A stretch of 57,269 nt of DNA from the NCBI RefSeq assembly GCF_937936435.1, contig NZ_CALDDG010000008.1:1-57269 (forward strand), written 5' to 3'. The notes below the pieces were generated by a model that worked only from the letters and a program-made list of their open reading frames with translations, was not told where the DNA came from and ran no database searches. This DNA comes from an uncultured Sulfuricurvum sp. (GTDB lineage: Bacteria; Campylobacterota; Campylobacteria; Campylobacterales; Sulfurimonadaceae). This document shows positions 8,924-16,294 of this stretch, one piece after another. A program made the position numbers and the translations under genes. Each line of letters opens with the position of its first letter. Positions within the stretch are counted from its first letter, which is position 1.

Positions 8924-9614
8924 TATTGGTTTCCTTTTTACGGAAATACTTTCCGCGCAAATATTTTGCAATTGCGAAAAGTATGATACCGTAAAATATT
9001 ATACGGAGAATATCGATAAAGTTTCTACTTCCGTTTCCGGCAGACGAGCTTAAGGTTACTCCGTACGATTCGGCAATTTGATCGGCTGTATCGCTATAGC
9101 CGTTAAACATCGCTACCGAATATTTTTGAACGGTTTCATCCCCTTTGGTTTTTTCGGCCAAAATCGGCAAAACCGTACCGCCACGATTGACGATCAGCTC
9201 TTTTGCTTCATCGTAACTGCGGGCAAACATGATTGCACTTACCACCGAGCCGATAAACGTCGCGTTCGGGCTAAGGATCTGTGCTTTATTAAAATGCTCA
9301 TATAAAGAGACGGGGCGAGCTAAAATATCAACTTGTTGCTGCAGCTCTATAAATGTCATAATTACTGCCGGTTCTTTGAGTTCCGATGCCAATTGTTTTT
9401 CAAACGCGGCAACATCTTGTCTATCATTGGTATCACGCACCATGACCAGATAGAGTGAAACGCCGGTTTTTGCTTTTAGCTCTGCGCCGATGGCATTAAT
9501 CTCTTCAGCAAATTTCGGATTATGAACAACATCGTCTTTATATAAGTATTCAGCATTTAGAGAAAGAGAGAAGAATAAAAAGGTGAGGGCCGCCAGCCCT
9601 CGCGAGAGTAACAA
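8916..9614 (-). CDS. TPM-like membrane-anchored periplasmic protein of the cco operon
   Basis: The gene starts at TTG 9614, where AAGGG overlaps the stop of the preceding small gene. The 232-residue product has a signal peptide (residues 1-21) and a periplasmic domain with FAEEINAIGAELKAKTGVSLYLVMV. That pattern resembles the TPM (YgcG/DUF477) fold. A single C-terminal membrane span (IDILRIIFYGIILFAIAKYL) is followed by a basic tail. TPM-domain proteins occur in membrane complexes, including photosystem II repair and oxidase-linked operons. Its position between a small membrane protein and fixH suggests a role in assembly or repair of the oxidase; this is inferred from context. Confidence 0.6.
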   Translation of the reverse strand: MLLSRGLAALTFLFFSLSLNAEYLYKDDVVHNPKFAEEINAIGAELKAKTGVSLYLVMVRDTNDRQDVAAFEKQLASELKEPAVIMTFIELQQQVDILARPVSLYEHFNKAQILSPNATFIGSVVSAIMFARSYDEAKELIVNRGGTVLPILAEKTKGDETVQKYSVAMFNGYSDTADQIAESYGVTLSSSAGNGSRNFIDILRIIFYGIILFAIAKYLRGKYFRKKETNNE

Positions 9615-9623
9615 AAATTACCC

Positions 9624-9725
9624 TTACCCGATATAAAGGTGATTCGGTGTTACAACCGCCCACAACGTAACCGCTGCGGAAATCACCAATGTCCATGTGA
9701 TAAGTTTGTCCATGATACTTGCCAT
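9624..9725 (-). CDS. 33-residue single-span membrane protein in the cco operon
   Basis: This gene encodes 33 residues beginning MASIMDKLITW. Residues about 8-26 form one transmembrane helix ending in a polar tail (TPNHLYIG). The ATG at 9725 has a very strong AGGGGG site 7 bases upstream. The stop codon TAA is part of the AAGGG site of the next gene, so the two are tightly coupled. It lies 11 bases after the DUF4006 gene. Small single-span subunits are common around cbb3 oxidases (CcoQ, CcoS, CcoM), and a similar stabilising role is likely but unproven. Confidence 0.75.
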   Translation of the reverse strand: MASIMDKLITWTLVISAAVTLWAVVTPNHLYIG

Positions 9726-9736
9726 ACTAAACCCCC

Positions 9737-9943
9737 TTACTGTACATTGACACGATGAGCACCGTTTTCAGTGCTGATCATTTTGATGTCTTTTTCGTTT
9801 TCAACTTGGTAGAAGTTAGCCGCGTTTCCTTGTTGTACACCCAATCCCCACATAGTCAAACCTGCGAGGATAGAGAGAAGCAACACGGTTGCGATCAACA
9901 TACCTGTGATACCGTCCAATGCAAAAACACTGCGATTTTCCAT
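9737..9943 (-). CDS. DUF4006-family small membrane protein
   Basis: This 68-residue protein has one membrane span (about residues 10-32, GITGMLIATVLLLSILAGL) and a polar C-terminal half (YQVENEKDIKMIS). It matches the DUF4006 proteins that follow ccoP in Campylobacterota. It starts 11 bases after ccoP. The function is not established; position and size suggest an accessory subunit or assembly factor of the cbb3 oxidase. Confidence 0.8.
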   Translation of the reverse strand: MENRSVFALDGITGMLIATVLLLSILAGLTMWGLGVQQGNAANFYQVENEKDIKMISTENGAHRVNVQ

Positions 9944-9954
9944 TATGACTCTCC

Positions 9955-10872
9955 TTATTTGCTAAGGCCGGTGACATAAGCACCAAGCGCTTTTACTTGA
10001 ACGTCAGTCAAGTTGCTGAATGCCGGCATTTGACCGATAGCACCTTTTTTACCGTGTTTCAATACGTTTGCGATTAGAGTCGGATTAAATACGGCGATGC
10101 TTGGAGCAACCATATCCATACCTTTTCCATCCGGTCCGTGACATGCGGCACACGTTCCCGCAAATACGTCAGCACCTTCCGTACCTTTCATTCCGCCGGC
10201 AACATATTTTGCTACCGCATCGATTTCTGCATCGGTGATCAAAGCGCCTGTGTTCGCATTTAACAAACCGTTACGATCCGGCATCGGCATTTCCATACCG
10301 AGAAGTTGGTTGTTTGAACCGTTTTGGATAACGTGTTTAATCGTTTTCTCTTCCAAACGTTGGTTCAAATTAGCCGCTTTTCCATCGATACCGTCCGCTT
10401 GCAATCCGTGACACGGAGCACATTGTACGATAAAGATCGATCCGCCCATCTCTTTTAGAGTATCTTCATCCATATTAGCATATTGCGCTTCGAATTTTAC
10501 GTCGTGCGCTGTTACTTCCTCATTATACTCACCGATTTGTGAATATGCGTTTACAGGATATCCTGCCAAGAAGTACCAAATAGCCCAAATGTTCAAACCG
10601 AGGAAAATAATCGCCCATCCGAAAGGAAGTTCGTTTTTATACTCTCCGATTCCGTCCCAGTTTTCATCAGCAAGTTTACCGCTTGCTTTGTCCGTCTGCA
10701 TTTGACGGACATATTTCAATGCTACGAAAATCGCAATCGTTGCCGTCGCGACCGCACCGAGCATCGCCAATTTATTGACGATGTCATCACCCATGTTTCC
10801 GCCCGCGATAACCCATGTGAGGCCAAGCAATGCGAGTACGAAGACAACACCGAATACCATCAACTTATTCAT
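9955..10872 (-). CDS. ccoP: Cytochrome cbb3 oxidase diheme subunit CcoP
   Basis: The 305-residue protein has two N-terminal membrane segments (about 4-24 and 35-52) and a third near 86-104 (FGWAIIFLGLNIWAIWYFL). Two heme c sites follow: CAPCH at 151-155 and CAACH at 241-245. Each is followed by the expected methionine-containing region (GMEMPMPDRNG; IGQMPAFSNL). CcoP passes electrons from periplasmic cytochrome c towards CcoO/CcoN. It lies 11 bases downstream of ccoQ. The length and double-heme layout are typical. Confidence 0.95.
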   Translation of the reverse strand: MNKLMVFGVVFVLALLGLTWVIAGGNMGDDIVNKLAMLGAVATATIAIFVALKYVRQMQTDKASGKLADENWDGIGEYKNELPFGWAIIFLGLNIWAIWYFLAGYPVNAYSQIGEYNEEVTAHDVKFEAQYANMDEDTLKEMGGSIFIVQCAPCHGLQADGIDGKAANLNQRLEEKTIKHVIQNGSNNQLLGMEMPMPDRNGLLNANTGALITDAEIDAVAKYVAGGMKGTEGADVFAGTCAACHGPDGKGMDMVAPSIAVFNPTLIANVLKHGKKGAIGQMPAFSNLTDVQVKALGAYVTGLSK

Positions 10873-10883
10873 TATGGCTCCTT

Positions 10884-11087
10884 CTATTTTATCTCATCGT
10901 TTTTTGAGACCGTTTCGATCGGCTGATCGGTAATCTCATCGTGTAGCGCGATATTGCCGTACTTTTCATAATCGCGCTTCCCTTTTTTTTGTGCACTGTA
11001 CAAATGATAGATGTACGCATACAAAACCACCACCAAAAAGACGGTGAAGAAAAAGTAAGCATAGGCTTGAATCGTACCAATATCCAC
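10884..11087 (-). CDS. ccoQ: Cytochrome cbb3 oxidase small subunit CcoQ
   Basis: The 67-residue single-span protein has the membrane helix AYAYFFFTVFLVVVLYAYIY (residues 8-27) and then a basic, polar tail, as in CcoQ. The start codon is GTG at 11087; AAGGG immediately after the ccoO stop is its ribosome-binding site. CcoQ stabilises the cbb3 complex. Its position between ccoO and ccoP is the standard order. Confidence 0.9.
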   Translation of the reverse strand: MDIGTIQAYAYFFFTVFLVVVLYAYIYHLYSAQKKGKRDYEKYGNIALHDEITDQPIETVSKNDEIK

Positions 11088-11097
11088 GCACTATCCC

Positions 11098-11790
11098 TTA
11101 TTTCAAACTGTTAAGATACGCGATCAACGCTACGATTTCAGGGATTTGACCCGCTGCAACCGCATCTTTAACATCTTGATCTTTCATGTCTGCCGCGACA
11201 GCTTTTGCCTCTTCGAGAGCATCGCTTTTCGCTTCGTCCAAAGTCGCTGCCAATTTAACAGTCGCTTTTGAACCGTCTGCCATTGGGATCTCTTTGTTAT
11301 AAGGAACCGCAAACGCTTTGTTGACTGTTACTTGTTCCGCATACGCAGTATCGACGTCTGCAGTATTTTTGAACAACCATGGGTATGCCGGCATAATTGA
11401 ACCCGGAACAACCGCTTCAGGATCTTTCATGTGGTTTTCATGCCAGTCAGTCGTACGGTAGTTACCTACACGCATCAAATCCGGACCGGTACGTTTTGAA
11501 CCCCAAAGGAATGGGCGGTCATACGCATATTCACCGCTCAAGCTGTAGTGACCGTAACGGTCAGTTTCAGATTTAAACGGACGAACCAATTGTGAGTGAC
11601 ACGCATTACAGCTGTTTTTGATGTAAACGTGACGGCCTGCCAATTCAAGCGTTGTATACGGTTTTGTCCCGACAACCGGCTGTGAAGCCTGTGCAAAGTT
11701 TGGCAAAATTTCAATAAGTCCCGCAAACGCGATGGTAACGAATACCGCTACCGCGAAAAAGAACGGGTGTTTTTCTAACCAGTGAAACAT
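11098..11790 (-). CDS. ccoO: Cytochrome cbb3 oxidase monoheme subunit CcoO
   Basis: The 230-residue protein has one N-terminal membrane anchor (PFFFAVAVFVTIAFAGLIEI, about 9-28) and one heme c motif CNACH at 61-65 in the family context NSCNACHSQLVRPF. RTGPDLMRVGNYR and the distal ligand region GSIMPAYPWL follow. It relays electrons from CcoP to the CcoN active site. It lies 14 bases downstream of ccoN. A hydrophilic Ala/Lys-rich insertion precedes the C-terminal helix VALIAYLNSLK, as in related bacteria. Confidence 0.95.
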   Translation of the reverse strand: MFHWLEKHPFFFAVAVFVTIAFAGLIEILPNFAQASQPVVGTKPYTTLELAGRHVYIKNSCNACHSQLVRPFKSETDRYGHYSLSGEYAYDRPFLWGSKRTGPDLMRVGNYRTTDWHENHMKDPEAVVPGSIMPAYPWLFKNTADVDTAYAEQVTVNKAFAVPYNKEIPMADGSKATVKLAATLDEAKSDALEEAKAVAADMKDQDVKDAVAAGQIPEIVALIAYLNSLK

Positions 11791-11804
11791 ATTTCCCCCT
11801 TCTG

Positions 11805-13286
11805 TTATGCGCCCATCGGCGATGCTGATTGTAGTTCTGATTCTTCAACGCGACGACCGCTGGTCATCGTTTTGTACATATTGTAAGCGAACAAGAACAT
11901 TCCTAGGAGATACAATGTACCGCCCACCGCACGAATAGTGAAATATGGATGCAATACGGCAACCGTATCGATGAATGAGTAAGCAAGGTTACCGAACTCA
12001 TCGTGTGCACGCCACATCATACCTTGCGTAATACCCGCAATCCACATAGAAGTGAAATACAAAACAACACCCAATGTTTGAACCCAGAATTGTGTGTTCA
12101 TCAATGATTTAGAATAAATCTCGCGTTTGAATACACGTGGCGCCATATGGAATAATGCAGCCATAATCATGAATGCAACCCAACCAAGAACACCGTCATG
12201 TACGTGACCGACGATCCAGTCTGTAAAGTGCGCAAGAGCATTAACCGATTTAATCGCTTGAATCGGACCTTCAAGAGTTGAGAACATATAGAATGTAGAC
12301 GCCAAGATCATGAATTTGATCAACGGACTAGAAGCAACTTGTTGCCATTCACCCTTCATGGTCAAAAGCATATTGATCGCAGAACCCCATGATGGGAGAA
12401 TCAATACGACAGAGAATACAGAACCCATAGTTTGCATCCAGTCTGGTACAGTCGAGAACAACAAGTGATGTCCGCCCGCCCATAGATAAACAAACATCAA
12501 GCCCCAGAACGCAAGAAGAGACAATTTATAGGAATAAACCGCTTGTCCTGATTCTTTCGGAAGGAAGTAGTAGATCATCGCAACGATAGGTACTGTGAAC
12601 CCGAACGCAACCGCGTTGTGTCCATACCACCATTGTACCAACGCGTCATTTGTACCGGAGTACATAGAAACAGAGTGATACCATGCACCGATTCCGCCAG
12701 ATGCGAAATACGTTGGGATTTCCATATTGTTGAAAAGATACAACATAGCAATACCCAAGAAAGTAGCGATGTAATACCAGATTGAGATGTACAATGATTT
12801 TTCACGGCGAATACCGATCAAACCGAAAATCGACATACCCCAAATAACCCATACAACAACAACTGCGATATCGATCGGCCATTCGAATTCTGCATACTCT
12901 TTAGAAGTTGTGATACCCAACAACAATGAGACAACAACAGCAACAACTACTAATAAGTAGAGAGCAAAATGCAATTTACCGAGAAACATCAAAAATTTTG
13001 ATTCTGCCATCGATACTTTGAGTACACGTTGACCGACATAGTACCATGTAGCCCAAATACCGCTAAGGGTAAATCCAAAAATTACTGCATCAGTATGCAA
13101 CGGACGAAGACGGCTGAAGTTTGTATATTCCGCCAATCCAGATCCTGCGATGGTATTGACAGCAGGAAACGCCATTTCCCATGCCAAAATAACGCCGACA
13201 AGCATCCCGACGATTCCGAGTAACACAGTTGTAAGCATAAACATCTTTGCAACCGTATAATCATACTCCAATGGACGATTCTCCAT
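11805..13286 (-). CDS. ccoN: Cytochrome cbb3 oxidase catalytic subunit CcoN
   Basis: The 493-residue, roughly 12-span protein has the heme-copper oxidase His-rich segments LHTDAVIFGFTLSG, WWYGHNAVAF, AGGHHLLFSTVPDW and HFTDWIVGHVHDGVLGW, which carry the heme b, CuB and heme b3 ligands. It reduces oxygen to water at the high-affinity terminal oxidase and pumps protons, suiting micro-oxic life. The ATG at 13286 has a near-perfect AAGGAGGT site. It is the first gene of an operon ccoN-ccoO-ccoQ-ccoP-DUF4006-small protein-TPM-fixH. The leader contains a long hairpin. Confidence 0.97.
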   Translation of the reverse strand: MENRPLEYDYTVAKMFMLTTVLLGIVGMLVGVILAWEMAFPAVNTIAGSGLAEYTNFSRLRPLHTDAVIFGFTLSGIWATWYYVGQRVLKVSMAESKFLMFLGKLHFALYLLVVVAVVVSLLLGITTSKEYAEFEWPIDIAVVVVWVIWGMSIFGLIGIRREKSLYISIWYYIATFLGIAMLYLFNNMEIPTYFASGGIGAWYHSVSMYSGTNDALVQWWYGHNAVAFGFTVPIVAMIYYFLPKESGQAVYSYKLSLLAFWGLMFVYLWAGGHHLLFSTVPDWMQTMGSVFSVVLILPSWGSAINMLLTMKGEWQQVASSPLIKFMILASTFYMFSTLEGPIQAIKSVNALAHFTDWIVGHVHDGVLGWVAFMIMAALFHMAPRVFKREIYSKSLMNTQFWVQTLGVVLYFTSMWIAGITQGMMWRAHDEFGNLAYSFIDTVAVLHPYFTIRAVGGTLYLLGMFLFAYNMYKTMTSGRRVEESELQSASPMGA

Positions 13287-13317
13287 TTACGACCTCCTTA
13301 AAGATTCAAAGCATAAG

Positions 13318-13395
13318 AGCCTATTAGGGCACCTCTGACTTCGCAAAAATGTGAAATCAAAGATGCCCTTAACACTTTTGTAACAAAAGTAGGCT
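13318..13395 (-). promoter_or_regulatory. Structured leader of the ccoN operon
   Basis: On the minus-strand RNA a 17-bp uninterrupted stem with three G-U pairs forms between 13353-13369 and 13326-13342 around a 10-base loop. An outer 6-bp pairing (13390-13395 with 13318-13323) could close it. A separate palindrome ACTTTTG-TAA-CAAAAGT occupies 13374-13390 inside that outer pairing. No T tract follows, so a simple terminator is unlikely. The stem ends about 40 bases before the ccoN start. The rest of the interval up to 13559 is AT-rich and probably holds the promoter, but no convincing -35/-10 pair could be chosen. Confidence 0.5.
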
Positions 13396-13546
13396 ATTAG
13401 ACACTCTAATGATAGCAATCGCAGTATTTGAAGAATCTTAAATTATTAAATGTTTTTCACTATATGAAAACTTAACGATTAATTTAAGGTTATTGACAGG
13501 ATTAGGGGTAAAAAAGTAACACTCAGAGGCAAATTTATCGTCATCA

Positions 13547-13580
13547 CAAGAGAAAAGCCAAATCCTTTTATAAGGATTTA
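13547..13580 (-). terminator. Terminator overlapping the carA stop codon
   Basis: A perfect 8-bp stem, AAATCCTT (13560-13567) and AAGGATTT (13572-13579), with a 4-base loop overlaps the TAA of carA (13578-13580). On the minus strand a T-rich stretch follows (GGCTTTTCTCTT). Confidence 0.6.
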
Positions 13581-14708
13581 GCGACTAAGAAGTTGTAAAA
13601 ACTCGGTAAAAATATATCGGCTCTCTTTCGGTCCCGGACTCGATTCCGGATGGTGTTGAACCGAAAAGACGTGACCGCTGTTATATCGAAGTCCTTCGAT
13701 AGTACCGTCAAAAAGGTTAATATGAGTCACTTCCGCAATTTCTCGAACCGATTCGGGAACATTATAATTATGATTTTGCGCCGTAATCTCTACCATCCCT
13801 GTTTTGACGTTTTTCACCGGATGATTTCCGCCGTGATGTCCGAATTTCAGTTTGTGGGTATCGTATCCGTGTGCGATGCTGAGAAGCTGATGTCCCAAGC
13901 AGATGCCGAAGAGGGGAATTTTACGCTCTATCAGTTTTTTGATCTCTTCTTGTTCTTTTTTCAGTACCAAGGGATCACCTGGGCCGTTTGAGAGAAATAC
14001 CCCGTCGATCTCTTTAGCGTCAAAGCGTGTTATCAGCTCATCCGCACTAAACGTATTCGGTAAAACTTCGACTTGTAGGCCTGCTTCGGTCAATTCGTTT
14101 AGAATATTGCGTTTGACACCGAAATCGATCGCAGCGATTTTCGCTTTGGGAGCCGGAGCGTCGTTATAGCGGAAATGGAACGGATCGTAAACACCGTTGG
14201 TATGAATATATTTCTCTTTGGTACTAACCTCTTCGATGTAATTGACCTCTTCGATACGAGGAGAGTTTTCCAACAATTTTTTCAGCTCTTCTTTATCGGA
14301 TACTTTGGTCGAGGCGATCATCATCATCGCCCCTTGCGTTCGGAGCATCTTGGTAATAAATCGGGTATCGATATCGCAAATTCCGATGATTCCGTATTTT
14401 TCTAAAAAAGTATGCAACGCCTCTTCGGCACGGAAATTAGAGTGTTGAGGCTGGTATTGGCGAACGATCACACCTTTACAATGCGCACGTGCACTTTCCA
14501 TGTCTTCTTCGTTTACCCCTACATTACCGATCTCAGGCATCGTAAACGTCACGAATTGACCTGCATACGAAGGGTCGGTAATGATCTCTTGATAACCGCT
14601 CATCGACGTATTGAAAACGATCTCACCGACAGCTGTCGTATCGGCACCGAAACTTTTAGCGCTTAAATAAGTCCCGTTTTCAAGATATATCCATGCGTCT
14701 CGTAACAT
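13578..14708 (-). CDS. carA: Carbamoyl-phosphate synthase small subunit
   Basis: The 376-residue protein starts with the CarA N-domain (DAWIYLENGTYLSAKSFGA, GEIVFNTSMSGYQEIITDPSY). It ends with the class I glutamine amidotransferase domain: FLSNGPGDP, nucleophile Cys about 269 in FGICLGHQLL, GHHGGNHPVKN, and HHPESSPGP with the catalytic His-x-Glu. It hydrolyses glutamine and channels ammonia to CarB for arginine and pyrimidine synthesis. The ATG overlaps the stop of the upstream DUF507 gene as TAATG. carB is not adjacent. Confidence 0.96.
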   Translation of the reverse strand: MLRDAWIYLENGTYLSAKSFGADTTAVGEIVFNTSMSGYQEIITDPSYAGQFVTFTMPEIGNVGVNEEDMESARAHCKGVIVRQYQPQHSNFRAEEALHTFLEKYGIIGICDIDTRFITKMLRTQGAMMMIASTKVSDKEELKKLLENSPRIEEVNYIEEVSTKEKYIHTNGVYDPFHFRYNDAPAPKAKIAAIDFGVKRNILNELTEAGLQVEVLPNTFSADELITRFDAKEIDGVFLSNGPGDPLVLKKEQEEIKKLIERKIPLFGICLGHQLLSIAHGYDTHKLKFGHHGGNHPVKNVKTGMVEITAQNHNYNVPESVREIAEVTHINLFDGTIEGLRYNSGHVFSVQHHPESSPGPKESRYIFTEFLQLLSR

Positions 14709-15259
14709 TATGCCATCCCCCGTCTAACCAATTCGTCTTTATAAAGCTTTTCGTACACGATCTCGTATTCATCCGTTCCCGGGATAAGATTGCGTTTGTA
14801 ACTTTTGAGTTTTTGAAATACTGCCGATTCGATTTCGGTTGAATCGGCAATCGATCCGGTAATCGCATCGTAAATGATGTTTTTGATACGGTTTTCACTG
14901 ACATCGTAACGGATCAAATCTTCCTCGTACAAAAGATCGAGAATTTGGTGGGCGATATCCGAATAACGGTCTTCATACGAGAGAATTACACCGTATTGGG
15001 GAGCCAATTTCTTTTTGATCATAAAGAACAATTGCCGCTCATCCGCAAGATAAAAATCGATCTGTTCTTCGTTCGCATTGACGATCTCTTTGACCTTCTC
15101 TTCCAATGCGATCTCTTTTTTGATATTGGTGCTTAAAACCTCTTCGGCCTCTTTTGCGGCACTCTCAAGCCCTTTGGTCATCGTGACCAAACCGCTGCGG
15201 CTTAAATCAACCGCGATACGTGTCGCGATATGGGGTACGTGTGTCAGTGAAACCTTCAT
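14708..15259 (-). CDS. DUF507-family protein
   Basis: The 183-residue protein has no signal peptide or membrane segment. It is an acidic, helical protein made of two similar halves, roughly residues 1-95 and 96-183, with the conserved end VYEKLYKDELVRRGM. It matches the DUF507 family, which commonly lies beside carA in Campylobacterota and some other lineages. The function is unknown. Its stop overlaps the carA start (TAATG), pointing to coupled translation and possibly to a role linked to CarA. Confidence 0.8.
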   Translation of the reverse strand: MKVSLTHVPHIATRIAVDLSRSGLVTMTKGLESAAKEAEEVLSTNIKKEIALEEKVKEIVNANEEQIDFYLADERQLFFMIKKKLAPQYGVILSYEDRYSDIAHQILDLLYEEDLIRYDVSENRIKNIIYDAITGSIADSTEIESAVFQKLKSYKRNLIPGTDEYEIVYEKLYKDELVRRGMA

Positions 15260-15285
15260 TGCCAGCCCTGAGTGAAATTTTTTGC

Positions 15286-15300
15286 ATTTTACTCTAAAAC
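15286..15300 (-). promoter_or_regulatory. Possible -10 box of the DUF507-carA operon
   Basis: On the minus strand GAGTAAAATGC places a TAAAAT hexamer at 15286-15291, giving a leader of about 20 bases before the ATG at 15259. No -35 box is evident. Confidence 0.35.
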
Positions 15301-15332
15301 ACCTCTCAAATCGCTTAGAGATATAAAGTGTC

Positions 15333-15857
15333 CTATTTTGCTGCCTCGGGAACGCTCCGCAATTTCCCGGTAATTTCAGACCCTTTTTTCGGATCCATCT
15401 TCGCCAAAATCTGACCGACTACTTTGCTGTTTAACGTACTCATGATATCGGCTGCGTCGGATGCTTCCATCTGCGAAAGGATCTGTGCCGAGGCGGAGGG
15501 CTTCATCTTCGCAAACGTTTGAGACACTTTATCCGATTTGATTTGCTTGATCTGCTCCAAAACTTTTTTATTTTCATCCAGCATTTTTTTAACGGATGCT
15601 TCCCGATCTTTTATTTCGGAGAGTTTTTGATCGACTTTTGTATCTTTGCCCTGAACGGCCGCCTCTTTTTTGCGGAGAAGATCTTCGGTCGCTTTTTTCA
15701 AAGCATCCAGAGACTGGCGCTGCTCATCGATACGGCTTAATTCAACCAGCAGTTCATTTTTACGATCTTCGAAAATTTTTGTACATTCGTAGGACTTGGT
15801 GTTCTGCGCCGCGAAAATTTCTGCCGTTATCCATAACATCATCCATACTATTCTCAT
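15333..15857 (-). CDS. MotE-like periplasmic flagellar stator chaperone (MgtE-N domain)
   Basis: The 174-residue protein has an N-terminal signal or anchor (MRIVWMMLWITAEIFA) and a long coiled coil (about 30-105, rich in Lys/Glu/Asp). A C-terminal domain carries FAKMKPSASAQILSQM and ADIMSTLNSKVVGQILAKM, the MgtE intracellular N-domain repeat. This layout is that of MotE, which protects the MotC/MotB stator assembly in other bacteria, and of the so-called PDP proteins of Campylobacterota. It overlaps the FliJ-like gene by 4 bases, supporting a flagellar role. Confidence 0.7.
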   Translation of the reverse strand: MRIVWMMLWITAEIFAAQNTKSYECTKIFEDRKNELLVELSRIDEQRQSLDALKKATEDLLRKKEAAVQGKDTKVDQKLSEIKDREASVKKMLDENKKVLEQIKQIKSDKVSQTFAKMKPSASAQILSQMEASDAADIMSTLNSKVVGQILAKMDPKKGSEITGKLRSVPEAAK

Positions 15858-16276
15858 ATACTCTCTCTTTTAAAAGTCATAGTGCCGATTTCATCCAGCA
15901 TTTTTTCTTCTTGTTTTTTGATCGCTTTAATCTTAGCGTTCATCTCCTGAACTTCCAAATATTTAAACTTTTCAAACTCAACCATCGCCTTCTGAAAACT
16001 CTCTCTCATTGTCTTTTGTTTTTGTTCGGCGGAGTATAACGCCTGCTGACATCGCTCGATACTGAGATGTTGCGCATGAATCATCGAAGCGGCTTGAGTA
16101 AATTCACCTACTGATCCGCGTGTGGGAAGTGCCATTGTCGAGAGGGCCTCATATGCGTGAGAAAGTTTATCGGTTGCAGAAGAGAGTTCATTATTGGCGG
16201 CGATTAAAGCGCGTTCGGCACTGTCTAAACTCTTTTTTTTGAGTTTAACCAAAGGCTCGTAACGCGACTTGCTCAT
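15854..16276 (-). CDS. fliJ: FliJ-like flagellar export protein
   Basis: The 140-residue protein is one long coiled coil without membrane segments. It starts YEPLVKLKKKSLDSAERALI and contains the helix SIERCQQALYSAEQKQKTMRESF, which resembles FliJ. FliJ is the cytoplasmic stalk that links the FliI ATPase to the FlhA export gate. It follows purA by 18 bases and overlaps the MotE-like gene by 4, so flagellar genes are transcribed with purA here. The identity rests on pattern and context because coiled coils align weakly. Confidence 0.7.
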   Translation of the reverse strand: MSKSRYEPLVKLKKKSLDSAERALIAANNELSSATDKLSHAYEALSTMALPTRGSVGEFTQAASMIHAQHLSIERCQQALYSAEQKQKTMRESFQKAMVEFEKFKYLEVQEMNAKIKAIKKQEEKMLDEIGTMTFKRESI

Positions 16277-16294
16277 ATCGCCCCCTTCATGAGA

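Noticed and set aside
13493..13521. Plus-strand TTGACA upstream of a possible -10 in the ccoN-carA interval
   Set aside because: The hexamer 17 bases downstream is not a -10 box, and no plus-strand gene or recognisable RNA follows before minus-strand carA.
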